Program-made: the position numbers and the translations under genes | Shown: positions 28,402 through 36,194 of the stretch, piece after piece | Numbering within the stretch: the first letter of the stretch is position 1 | Layout: each line of letters starts with the position of its first letter | The notes under the pieces: generated by a model | The model's database searches: none | What the model was told of the DNA's origin: nothing | The model's input: only the letters and a program-made list of their open reading frames with translations | NCBI RefSeq assembly: GCF_024586915.1 | Contig: NZ_JANBVS010000008.1 | Location: forward strand, 285,973 to 349,972 | Direction of reading: 5' to 3' | Origin: Bradyrhizobium sp. SRS-191 | GTDB taxonomy: Bacteria; Pseudomonadota; Alphaproteobacteria; Rhizobiales; Xanthobacteraceae | Length of the DNA: 64,000 nt

Positions 28402-29157
28402 TCACACCTGCGCCTGTCCGCCATCGACGAACAGCTCGGCGCCGTTGACGAAACTGGAATCATCCGACGCAAGGAACACCGCCGCCTTGGCGATCTCGTC
28501 GGGGTCGCCGACCCGTCCGAGCGGAATGCGCGAAGCGAGATAATCAAGCAGCCCCTGCTGCTGTGCTGCGTCGGGGCCGGCGAGTTCGACGAGACCAGGT
28601 GTCTTGGTGGCGCCCGGGCTCAGCGTGTTGACGCGGATGTTTCGGTCCTTGAGGTCGAGGATCCAGTTGCGCGCGAAAGCGCGGACCGCGGCCTTCGAGG
28701 CGCCGTAGACGCTGAACGCGGCCGTGCCCTCGGTGCCCGCGGTCGAGCCGGTCAGGATCACCGATGCGCCGTCGCGCAATAGCGGCAGCGCCTTCTGTAC
28801 GGTGAACAGGACGCCCTTCACGTTGCGGTCGAAGGTGTCGTCATATTGCTGCTCGGTGATCTGGCCGAGCGGCAGCATCGAGCCGCCGCCGGCGTTGACG
28901 AACAGCACGTCGATGCGGCCGAAATCCTGCTTCACCTTCTGGAACAGGGTATCGAGGTCCGCGAGCTTCGCCGCATCCGCCTGGACGCCGGTCGCGCTCC
29001 TGCCGATGGCGGCCACGGCGGCCTCGAGCTCCGGCTTGCGCCGTCCCGTGATGACGACCTGGGCGCCTTCGGCGGCGAACCGCTTGGCGGTCGCGAGGCC
29101 GATGCCGCTGGTGCCACCGGTGACGACCGCGATCTTTCCGTTGAGCTTCTGGGACAT
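28402..29157 (-). CDS. SDR-family oxidoreductase
   Basis: 251-residue classical short-chain dehydrogenase/reductase. The cofactor motif TGxxxGIG is TGGTSGIGLA. NAG is seen in FVNAGGGS, the catalytic Ser lies in VILTGSTAG, and YxxxK is YGASK. GRRKP at the end of the second strand suggests NADP(H) preference. The start ATG 29157 (MSQKLNGKIAVVTGG) is better than the upstream in-frame codon at 29184. Divergent from a LysR regulator gene, which probably controls it together with the two SnoaL-like genes. Confidence 0.9.
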   Translation of the reverse strand: MSQKLNGKIAVVTGGTSGIGLATAKRFAAEGAQVVITGRRKPELEAAVAAIGRSATGVQADAAKLADLDTLFQKVKQDFGRIDVLFVNAGGGSMLPLGQITEQQYDDTFDRNVKGVLFTVQKALPLLRDGASVILTGSTAGTEGTAAFSVYGASKAAVRAFARNWILDLKDRNIRVNTLSPGATKTPGLVELAGPDAAQQQGLLDYLASRIPLGRVGDPDEIAKAAVFLASDDSSFVNGAELFVDGGQAQV

Positions 29158-29208
29158 GGTGGTTTCTCCTGTCGTGATGACCAACAGAAGATGGCGGGGG
29201 CTTCAGCA

Positions 29209-29221
29209 TTCCGATATAGAA
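29209..29221. promoter_or_regulatory. Candidate LysR T-N11-A box
   Basis: TTCCGATATAGAA in the 95-bp region between the divergent SDR and LysR genes fits T-N11-A with TTC/GAA dyad ends. A chance match is possible because the consensus is loose. Confidence 0.35.
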
Positions 29222-29252
29222 ACATTTGAAAGCTATCATTGCAGGAAAGTCG

Positions 29253-30161
29253 ATGTTGTCTACTCGCTTACCCGATTTCGAGGGTCTCGCGCTGCTGGCG
29301 AGGGTCGCCGAGGAGCGCTCGTTCGCCGGCGCCGCCCGCGCGCTCAACCTCTCGGTGGCAACCGTCTCTCGGGCGATCACCCGCCTGGAGGACCGGCTCG
29401 GCGCCCGGGTATTCAATCGCACCTCGCGCAAGGTGGCGCTCACCGATTTCGGCCGGACGCTTGCCGAGCGCGGCGCGCGCATGCTGCGGGAGGCCGAGGA
29501 AGCGGAAAGCGCTGCGCGCGAATTGTCGAGCCGGCCGCGCGGCACCATCAATCTCGCCGTGCCGATGTCGTTCGGTCTGCGCGAGGTCAGCCCGCTGCTT
29601 CCCGCCTTCGTGCGCGAATTCCCCGAGATCACGCTCAACCTGCATCTCAGCGACGCCACGGTCGACCTGATCGGCGGCGGCTTCGATGCCGCGTTGCGGA
29701 TCGCGGCACTCCCCGACTCATCCTTGATCGCCAGGCGCCTGCGGCCGATGGGCCGGTTCCTCGTGGCGTCACCCAGCTACATCGCCCGCTACGGCCGGCC
29801 GCAATCGCCCGCCGAGCTGAATGTCCATCATTGCCTCGGCTACGCCTATCGCGCACGGACAGCGACATGGCACCTCACGCACAGCGACGGCCGCGAGGCC
29901 GCGGTGACACCGACCGGACCGCTGTCGGTGACCAACGTCGATGCGCTGCTGCCGGCCCTGTTGGACGGCATCGGTATCGCGGAGTTGCCATGCTTCGTCG
30001 CCGATCCCCACGTGGCCGGGGGCCGGCTGGAGATCCTGCTGCCGGAATGGAAGCTCCCGGGCGGCGGCTTGTACTTCATCACGCCGGCCGCGCACGTGCG
30101 GCCGGCAAGGATCGATGCGTTGAGTGAATTCCTCGCCAGACACCTGTCACGAAGTGATTAG
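29253..30161 (+). CDS. LysR-family transcriptional regulator
   Basis: 302-residue LysR-type regulator. The N-terminal winged helix (about 5-65: FEGLALLARVAEERSFAGAA, LSVATVSRAITRLEDRLG, FNRTSRKVALTDFG) is complete. The effector-binding domain (about 90-290) has LPAFVREFPEITLNL and the PxxxxxGIGIAELPCFVADP pattern. The effector is unknown. Start ATG 29253 gives the standard spacing to the HTH. It diverges from the SDR/SnoaL genes, the usual LysR arrangement for a regulated operon. Confidence 0.92.
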   Translation: MLSTRLPDFEGLALLARVAEERSFAGAARALNLSVATVSRAITRLEDRLGARVFNRTSRKVALTDFGRTLAERGARMLREAEEAESAARELSSRPRGTINLAVPMSFGLREVSPLLPAFVREFPEITLNLHLSDATVDLIGGGFDAALRIAALPDSSLIARRLRPMGRFLVASPSYIARYGRPQSPAELNVHHCLGYAYRARTATWHLTHSDGREAAVTPTGPLSVTNVDALLPALLDGIGIAELPCFVADPHVAGGRLEILLPEWKLPGGGLYFITPAAHVRPARIDALSEFLARHLSRSD

Positions 30162-30244
30162 TCTGTTCTGGTCTCACAATGTCGATTGACGGCGGGTCTG
30201 CATTGGCAGCTCCTCTCGTGCAGGACTCGCAAAATGCCGTCGCT

Positions 30245-30933
30245 TCACTCCAATTGGCTACAGAACTCGTCGATAGCCGCCGCCGCATTCACGTGGGTCG
30301 CCAGCAGCATATGTGGCGCGTCCAGCCATTTCAGCTGGCAGTCGGGTCGGAGCGCAAGGAACTCGGCGACGTATCTGGGGTGAACCATCCAGTCCCGGCT
30401 ACCATGCAGGCAAAGCATCGGACATCTTGTCTGGCTGAGGCGGCTGCGCCGATCCACTCGGAGTACATCGTTGGCCCGTGCCCTGATGATGTCTCGCGGT
30501 ACTGCGCTCAGGACGTCGCTCAAGCGCAGCTTCAAGTCCGATGGTGCCGCAGACCCGATCAAAACCATGGAAATCATTCGCGTCGGAATCCAGCTGAGAT
30601 CGAGCAGCGACGTGAACAACGCCAGCCATGTCGGCAGCGGATGATGCGCAAAGCTCGATGCGAGAATAAGCCCTGCGACGTGCGGCTGTGTCGCTGCGAT
30701 CTCGATGGCGCTCGGGCCTGAAAACGACTCGCCTAGGATGACGAAGGGCGTGCGGGGCAAACGTTCGATGACAAAGGCCGTGAGCTGGTCGTAGTCGAGG
30801 CAAAGATCGGCAGGGTATGCGACGATATGCGTGAGACCATGCGCCGATAGACGTGCGGCAAGAGGCTCAGCAACTCTCCCGTTCCGTCCATGCCGGGCAA
30901 CAGGATGATGGGGGTGTTCGTGCTCAGGCCCAT
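30245..30933 (-). pseudogene. Alpha/beta hydrolase, frameshifted
   Basis: The N-terminal part from ATG 30933 (IILLPGMDGTGELLSLL) and the main part (ARLSAHGLTHIVAYPADLCLDYDQL through to the stop at 30245) are in different frames. The switch lies near 30855-30865, and one added base restores about 229 residues. The downstream part keeps the nucleophile elbow ILGESFSG, an Asp in HGSRDWMVHP and a His in LDAPHMLL, so the triad is intact. The family is alpha/beta hydrolases opening with 'LLPGMDGTG'; substrate unknown. Either a recent pseudogene or a sequence error. Confidence 0.78.
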
Positions 30934-31005
30934 GACGAAGCTGCCGCGTCCTTGTGCGGGCGACGCCCTGAAATCATTGGTTTCACCGGTCGCCTGCGCT
31001 CGTCC

Positions 31006-31485
31006 TTACAGTCGCGGCCCCAGCGGCAACGGGGCCGTCGCCTTGCGGGTCTGAATGGCGATGTTGCTTTTGACCTCCCGGACGATCGGCAGGTTCAGCA
31101 ATCGTTCGACCAGGAAGCGACGGTAGTGCTCCAGATCGGCCGTCACCACTTCGAGCAGGTAGTCGGAGTCTCCGGACACCAGATGACAGGCGAGAACTTC
31201 GGGCATTGCGCAAACGGTGTCCTCAAAGTCCAGCGCATGCACGTTGGCGTGCCCCTCGATCTTGACGGCGAGATACGCGGAAAAGCCGAGCCCGACGCTG
31301 TCGCGGTTGAGGACCGCGCGATAGCCCTGAATGATGCCCTCGCGCTCCAGCCGCTTCACGCGCCGAAGGCAGGGAGAAGGCGAGAGTCCGACGCGATCCG
31401 CAAGTTCGACATTGCTCAACCGTGCATCTGCTTGCAGCTCACCGATGATGCGTTGGTCGATGGCATCGAGCGTGGTTTTTGGCAT
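31006..31485 (-). CDS. Lrp/AsnC-family transcriptional regulator
   Basis: 159-residue feast/famine regulator. The HTH spans about residues 4-60 (LDAIDQRIIGELQADARLSNVELADRVGLSPSPC in shorter pieces: IDQRII, NVELADRVGLS, CLRRVKRLEREGII). The RAM ligand-binding domain (about 65-145) has the conserved CHLVSGDSDYLLEV. The ligand is probably an amino acid. ATG 31485 is preferred over upstream codons. It is divergent from a small NTF2-like gene 131 bp away, the likely target. Confidence 0.92.
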   Translation of the reverse strand: MPKTTLDAIDQRIIGELQADARLSNVELADRVGLSPSPCLRRVKRLEREGIIQGYRAVLNRDSVGLGFSAYLAVKIEGHANVHALDFEDTVCAMPEVLACHLVSGDSDYLLEVVTADLEHYRRFLVERLLNLPIVREVKSNIAIQTRKATAPLPLGPRL

Positions 31486-31616
31486 GTCTCGTCCCATTCG
31501 GATGCTGAAAGGACCGTTCGTTGCGCGGAGGGATCGAAAGCTAGCATGGTTCGCAAGGACATGCCCCCGCATTCCGCGCCAAGATCATCTGATGTCAACG
31601 ACCCGGTGATCTGGAG

Positions 31617-32009
31617 ATGAAAGATACTGCTTTGCACCAAGACGTCCTCGCTGCCATCGATCGCTATTTCGACCTGATGTTCGATTCCGATGTGAGCCGC
31701 TTCGATCGCGTGTTTGCACCGACCGCCCAGCTGCACGGCTTTCGCGGCCAGGAGCTGCGCGTCCTGACCGCGGCCGCGTATCGCCGCGTGTTGGAGACAA
31801 CGCCATCGCCCGAGGCGAAGGCGGCGCCGCGCCAGCAGGAGGTGCTGCTGATCGACCTTGCAGCCCCGTCACAAGCGCTTGCGAAGGTGAGGGTCAGGGT
31901 CGATCAAACCCTGTATGTCGACTATCTTTGCCTCCACTTGATCGACGGCGAGTGGCTGGTGACGGCCAAATCGTTTCATGTCGAGCGGCAGTTTGCGGGC
32001 GCCGATTGA
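31617..32009 (+). CDS. Lumazine-binding/NTF2-like small protein
   Basis: 130-residue protein of the NTF2 superfamily. DVLAAIDRYFDLMFDSDVSRFD, then FAPTAQLHGFRGQELRVLTA, and the C-terminal YVDYLCLHLIDGEWLVTAKSFH fit the 'putative lumazine-binding' SnoaL-like subgroup. Role unknown. It starts 131 bp from the divergent Lrp gene, so Lrp control is likely but inferred. Confidence 0.8.
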   Translation: MKDTALHQDVLAAIDRYFDLMFDSDVSRFDRVFAPTAQLHGFRGQELRVLTAAAYRRVLETTPSPEAKAAPRQQEVLLIDLAAPSQALAKVRVRVDQTLYVDYLCLHLIDGEWLVTAKSFHVERQFAGAD

Positions 32010-32052
32010 CGGTGGATTGGCTTGATGTCCTGCGTCACTCAGCCTGTAGGCC

Positions 32053-32210
32053 GTAGGGCGGGCAAAGGCGCGCTCGCATTGTTTCGGCTCGGGCGCCATG
32101 CCTCTCGCGCCGTGCCCACCGCGACGCTTGCTCGGCTCCCGATGGTGGGCACGGCGCGATCGACAGGGCCCGCCGATCGCGGCAGATGGGCGCGCCTTTG
32201 CCCACCCGAC
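32053..32210. repeat. Dispersed repeat with GTAGGG(C/T)GGGCAAAG ends, copy 1
   Basis: GTAGGGCGGGCAAAG (32053-32067) with the inverted partner CTTTGCCCACCCGAC (32196-32210), and an internal GTGCCCACC/GGTGGGCAC pair. A second copy lies at 45607-45740. Non-coding, Bradyrhizobium-type. Confidence 0.75.
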
Positions 32211-32282
32211 GGCCACGAAAAGGTGAGACAGGCCAAAAAAGAATTCGGTTGCTATTTTTCAGAAAACGTGCTCTACTCCACG

Positions 32283-32633
32283 CATCCCGTCCTCATGCTG
32301 AGGGGCGTACGCGTCGTCACGATACGTAGAGGCGGGGAGCGGTGGCCGCGGGTCTGTCAGGTGCTGATGCGCTGGACGATTGACTGCTCGCGGACGTTCA
32401 AGCCGTGTGGTCCTGGCGCCCCGAAGCTGGCGCTAAGCCGGCGTGACATGACGTGTCGCGCTGATGACGGGGGCAAACAAGCCGGTCCCCGGGGAGAGCA
32501 CGGAGCAGACGTTAAACCCATCGCGCAGGGAGGGCCGGGATGTCTCGGCTGAACCTGTGGTGACCGCCGCGTGCATTTTTTTTTCGCACGCGGGCCATGG
32601 GAGCAGCCAGCTCCCGGCCTTCCCTGCGCCCTC
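32283..32633 (+). repeat. About 350-bp dispersed intergenic element, copy A
   Basis: Begins CATCCCGTCCTCATG and ends CTTCCCTGCGCCCTC. It shares ordered blocks with copy B (41825-42189, opposite strand): TGGTCCTGGC, CAAGCC, CGCAGGGA(G/A)GGCCGG, CCTGTGGTGAC, GGGCCATGGG and CCCGGCCTTCCCTGCGCC. Its open frames are often predicted as hypothetical proteins in related genomes, but the two copies do not conserve a common reading frame. It contains no transposase. Confidence 0.72.
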
Positions 32634-32837
32634 GCGATTTCGGGGCGAGATCGATTCAGCAGAACTCGGGCATAACAAGCCGCGAGGTCGATGCGGCGCG
32701 TCGAGGATGATCTTCGTTCGAAGTATTTGGAGTGGGAAGACGCCAGATGCGGCCGGTCGGTGCTCACCTTGCCCCGCTTGCGGCAGGGCTAATACCAGGT
32801 TTTCGCGACCAACAATTCCGGCAGTTAGTGACTCCGT

Positions 32838-32925
32838 CATGCCCGGGCTTGTCCCGGGCATCCACGCGGTTCTCAGCGTGCTGAACGACGTAGATGGCCG
32901 GGACAAGCCCGGCCATGACGATGTG
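32838..32925. repeat. Inverted-repeat pair like the ends of the GIY-YIG unit
   Basis: GTCATGCCCGGGCTTGTCCC faces its inverted counterpart, which ends ...GGCCGGGACAAGCCCGGCCATGAC, about 25 bp apart. The arms match the ends of the 54295-54660 unit, but there is no gene between them, so this may be a non-autonomous derivative. Confidence 0.65.
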
Positions 32926-32976
32926 GAGACGGACGAGCGCACCACTCCAATCGTCGGATGCGACAGCTCCGCCCCT

Positions 32977-33891
32977 TCAGATCGTCAGCTCACTTCCCGT
33001 GACCCGCCGGAACGCCTCGAGATAACGCTGGCTCGTCGCGTCCACCACGCTCTGCGGCAGCGGCGGCGGTGGGGCGTCGCCGTTCCAGCGGCCGGCCTTG
33101 CGCTCGGAATCGAGATAGTCGCGCAGCGGCTGCTTGTCGAAGCTCGGCTGCGGCTTCCCCGGCTGATAGGCATCGACCGCCCAGAACCGCGAGCTGTCCG
33201 GCGTCATCACCTCGTCGATCAGGATGATGTTGCCATCCTTGTCGCGGCCGAACTCGAACTTGGTGTCGGCGATGATGATGCCCTGCTCGCGCGCCAGCGT
33301 TTCGCCGAGCGTATAGACCGCGCGCGTCATGCTCTCGAGCGTGTACGCCGTGTCGTCGCCGACCACCTCGCGCATCCGGGCGATGGTGATGTTCTCGTCA
33401 TGACCGGTCTCGGCCTTGGTCGCCGGGCTGAAGATCGCGGGCTCCAGCTTCTGGCTTTCGACCAGGCCCGCCGGCAGCTGCTCGCCGGCCAGCGTGCCGC
33501 TGGCCGCATATTCCTTCCAGGCGGAGCCCGAGAGATAGCCGCGGATCACGCATTCGATCGGAAACACGGTGGTGCGCTTGCACAGCATTGCGCGGCCGAG
33601 GATCTCCTCGCGATGCGGTGCGAGCGCCGGCACCTCGGCGATGATCGTATCGGTGTCGGCCGAGATCATGTGGTGATGCACGACGCCTTCGAGCGCGTTG
33701 AACCAATAGGCGGAGATCTGCGTCAGCACCGCGCCCTTCATCGGGATGGTCTCGTTCATCACGACGTCGAAGGCGGAGATACGGTCGGTGGTCAGCAGCA
33801 GCACGCGGTCGTCGCCGACGGCATAGATGTCGCGGACCTTGCCGCGGCCGATCTTCGGAAGCGGCAGATTGCTGGCGAGAAGCGTGGTCAT
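32977..33891 (-). CDS. purC: Phosphoribosylaminoimidazole-succinocarboxamide synthase
   Basis: 304-residue SAICAR synthetase, an ATP-dependent ligase of de novo purine synthesis that joins aspartate to CAIR. The signature GRGKVRDIYAVGDDRVLLL, TDRISAFDVVMNETIP, VECVIRGYLSGSAWKEY-type (ECVIRGYLSGSAWKEY) and LIDEVMTPDSSRFW are present. It resembles the longer yeast/proteobacterial form of about 300 residues rather than the 240-residue form. The upstream 970 bp is repeat-rich, so its minus-strand promoter must lie in the 39 bp before 33931 or upstream of pirin. Confidence 0.96.
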   Translation of the reverse strand: MTTLLASNLPLPKIGRGKVRDIYAVGDDRVLLLTTDRISAFDVVMNETIPMKGAVLTQISAYWFNALEGVVHHHMISADTDTIIAEVPALAPHREEILGRAMLCKRTTVFPIECVIRGYLSGSAWKEYAASGTLAGEQLPAGLVESQKLEPAIFSPATKAETGHDENITIARMREVVGDDTAYTLESMTRAVYTLGETLAREQGIIIADTKFEFGRDKDGNIILIDEVMTPDSSRFWAVDAYQPGKPQPSFDKQPLRDYLDSERKAGRWNGDAPPPPLPQSVVDATSQRYLEAFRRVTGSELTI

Positions 33892-33930
33892 CGTTCAGGG
33901 CCTTCGAAAGGGAGCATGGTTCCCCATAGC

Positions 33931-34848
33931 CTATTCCGGCAGCGGAATGAACTCGTGCTCCTGCGGAACGGCGGCGAAGCGGCCGGTTTTCCAGTCCTGC
34001 TTGGCCTGCTCGATGCGCTCCTTGCTGGAGGAGACGAAATTCCACCAGACGTGGCGCGGCCCCTCCAGCGCGTCGCCGCCGAGGAACATCATCCGGGTCG
34101 GCTTCACCGTGCGCACGCTGATCGCGTCGCCCGGGCGGAAGATCAGGAGCCGCGGCCCCTCGTGGCGCTCGCGCGCGATCTCGATTTCGCCATCGACGAT
34201 GTAGATCGCCCGTTCCTCGTGATCGGGATCGAGCGGCACCACCGTGCCGGCCTGCGCCCTGACCTCGACATAGAACCAGGGCGAGACCATCGTCACCGGC
34301 GAGGCTTTGCCGAACGCCTTGCCGGCGATGATCCGCGCGGAGAAGCCGGTGTCGCTGACGGTCGGCAGCGCGCCGGCCGCGTAGTGCTGGAAGCTCGGCG
34401 CGATCTCCTCGGATTCAACCGGCAGCGCGATCCAGCTCTGCAGGCCCAGCATCTGCTGGCCGTTCTGCCGCTGGACGTCCGGCGTGCGCTCGGAATGCGC
34501 GATGCCGCGGCCGGCGGTCATCAGGTTCATCGCGCCGGGCTGGATCTCCTGCACGTTGCCCTCGCTGTCGCGATGCATGATCGCGCCGTCGAACAGATAG
34601 GTGACGGTGGCAAGCCCGATATGCGGATGCGGCCGCACGTCCATGCCCTTGCCGGAGACGAATTGCACCGGGCCGAAATGATCGAAGAAGATGAACGGGC
34701 CGACCATCTGCCGCCGGCCATGCGGCAGCGCGCGGCGCACGGCAAAGCCGTCGCCGAGATCGCGGGTGCGCGGCACGATGACATGCTCCAGCGCATCGCA
34801 GGAGGTGGGATCGCCGAATTCGGGGTCGATCGATGGCTGCCAGCTCAT
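33931..34848 (-). CDS. Pirin family protein
   Basis: 305-residue bicupin. The N-terminal cupin has the metal-binding set RPHPHIGLATVTYLFDGAIMHRD (His ligands in HPHIG and the later His), preceded by FIFFDHFGP. The C-terminal pirin_C domain is also present (about 180-280, LLIFRPGDAISVRTVKPTRMM). Bacterial pirins include quercetinases and redox-sensing proteins; the role here is unknown. It ends 39 bp upstream of the purC start on the same strand, so the two may be co-transcribed. Confidence 0.92.
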   Translation of the reverse strand: MSWQPSIDPEFGDPTSCDALEHVIVPRTRDLGDGFAVRRALPHGRRQMVGPFIFFDHFGPVQFVSGKGMDVRPHPHIGLATVTYLFDGAIMHRDSEGNVQEIQPGAMNLMTAGRGIAHSERTPDVQRQNGQQMLGLQSWIALPVESEEIAPSFQHYAAGALPTVSDTGFSARIIAGKAFGKASPVTMVSPWFYVEVRAQAGTVVPLDPDHEERAIYIVDGEIEIARERHEGPRLLIFRPGDAISVRTVKPTRMMFLGGDALEGPRHVWWNFVSSSKERIEQAKQDWKTGRFAAVPQEHEFIPLPE

Positions 34849-34985
34849 GGGGCGCTCCTGAGATGTGGACGTTGGAGCTTAGCAGTTTCGCGCAGGCGAG
34901 GGCAGGGCATGAGGTCGCGATGTCCGTGCGATTTGAACGCCGCAGCGCTCCGGCCTAGAGTTCCACCGCCGACAATGGACTTGTG

Positions 34986-36053
34986 ATGATGCCGCTCGAA
35001 CACGTCGATCTCGCGCTCCGCGCCGCTGCCATCGCGCTGCTCGCCGTGCTGGCGGTGACGCTGTGGCGCGATCTGGGCAAGCGGTCGGTCGGCCGGCTCG
35101 CGATCGCGCTGGCGCTCGGCTCGGCCGCGCATGCCATGACGTTCAACATCGGCGCCACCGCCACGCCGTCGCCGGCGTTCGCGCCGCTGATTGCGATGGC
35201 GACAGCCGATGTCGTGGTGCTCTGGCTGTTCTGCCGCGCGCTGTTCGACGACGGTTTCGCACCGCGTGGGCTGCACGGCCTGATCTGGCTTGCGGTGGTC
35301 GGCTTCAGTCTGATGAGCTGTCTCGTGCTCGGGCCAGGCGGACATGCGCGGCTCGCGATCGTCGCGAACAACCTGCTGGCGCTCGGCTTCGTCGGCCTGA
35401 CGCTTGGACAGACGATCCGCTCCTGGTCGGCCGATCTGGTCGAGGGCCGCCGTCGTGTCCGCGCCTTCGTCGTCATTGCGGCGCTTGGTTACGGCGGCGT
35501 CAACGCGCTGCTGCAGATGTTCGCGGCCGGCACTGGTCCGTCGGAGTTCGCCAACGTCGTCAATGCGGCGATGTTCTTGGCCGTCGTCGGCACCGTCACG
35601 CTGATGCTGCTGAAGGTGGGCGCCGCCGACGTCTTCGCCGCGGAGGCGCCGCGCGCCGCGGTCAGCGTACCGGCGCCCGTCGCGGCGGCCGAGCCAGCCG
35701 CCAACCGCAAGCTGGTCGAGGCGCTGATGCGGCTGATGGCGGACGAGCGGATCTACCGCCAGGAGAACGTCACCATCGGCATGCTGGCGAGCCGGCTTTC
35801 CATTCCCGAATACCGCCTGCGGCGGCTGATCAATGGCGAGCTCGGCTACCGCAACTTCAATACCTTCCTGAACAACCACCGCATCGAGGAGGCCAAGGCC
35901 GCGCTCGCCGATCCCGCCCAGGCCGAGGTGCCCGTCATCACCATCGCGCTGGACGCGGGCTTCCAGTCGCTGGGCCCCTTCAACCGCGCCTTCAAGGCCG
36001 CGACGGGCGTGACGCCGACCGAGTTCCGGCGCCTGCGGCTGGCGCCGGCGTGA
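34986..36053 (+). CDS. AraC-family regulator with seven-helix membrane domain
   Basis: 355-residue protein. Residues 1-210 carry seven hydrophobic segments (for example AAAIALLAVLAVTLW, LAIALALGSAAHAM, LIWLAVVGFSLMSC, FVVIAALGYGGVNALL). A Pro/Ala linker then leads to a C-terminal AraC double HTH (about 245-350) with LASRLSIPEYRLRRLINGELG and LDAGFQSLGPFNRAFKAATG. It is therefore a membrane-tethered transcription factor, probably sensing a small molecule or envelope condition. GTG 34983 and ATG 34989 are alternative starts. The next gene is a Tat/Sec-exported serine hydrolase, a plausible target. Confidence 0.88.
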   Translation: MMPLEHVDLALRAAAIALLAVLAVTLWRDLGKRSVGRLAIALALGSAAHAMTFNIGATATPSPAFAPLIAMATADVVVLWLFCRALFDDGFAPRGLHGLIWLAVVGFSLMSCLVLGPGGHARLAIVANNLLALGFVGLTLGQTIRSWSADLVEGRRRVRAFVVIAALGYGGVNALLQMFAAGTGPSEFANVVNAAMFLAVVGTVTLMLLKVGAADVFAAEAPRAAVSVPAPVAAAEPAANRKLVEALMRLMADERIYRQENVTIGMLASRLSIPEYRLRRLINGELGYRNFNTFLNNHRIEEAKAALADPAQAEVPVITIALDAGFQSLGPFNRAFKAATGVTPTEFRRLRLAPA

Positions 36054-36084
36054 TGATTTCAGCATTGAAATCACAGAGGATTTC

Positions 36085-36140
36085 CGAAATCGGCGAGACC
36101 TTCGCCAATTCCGGCAAGTGCATCTTTCGAAATCGGCGAG
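36085..36140 (+). promoter_or_regulatory. Direct repeat CGAAATCGGCGAG, candidate AraC operator
   Basis: Two identical 13-bp copies at 36085-36097 and 36128-36140, 43 bp apart (about four helical turns), between the AraC gene and the exported serine hydrolase. AraC-type regulators often bind such direct repeats. Binding is inference. Confidence 0.5.
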
Positions 36141-36194
36141 CCTCCAAGCTCCCGTCGCGGTGTGGTCCGGCAGGTCCCTCTGCCGGAGCTCTCC

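Noticed and set aside
32464..32976. Open frames in the repeat-rich interval upstream of purC
   Set aside because: They lie in dispersed repeats; the two element copies do not share a frame, and no domain is visible.
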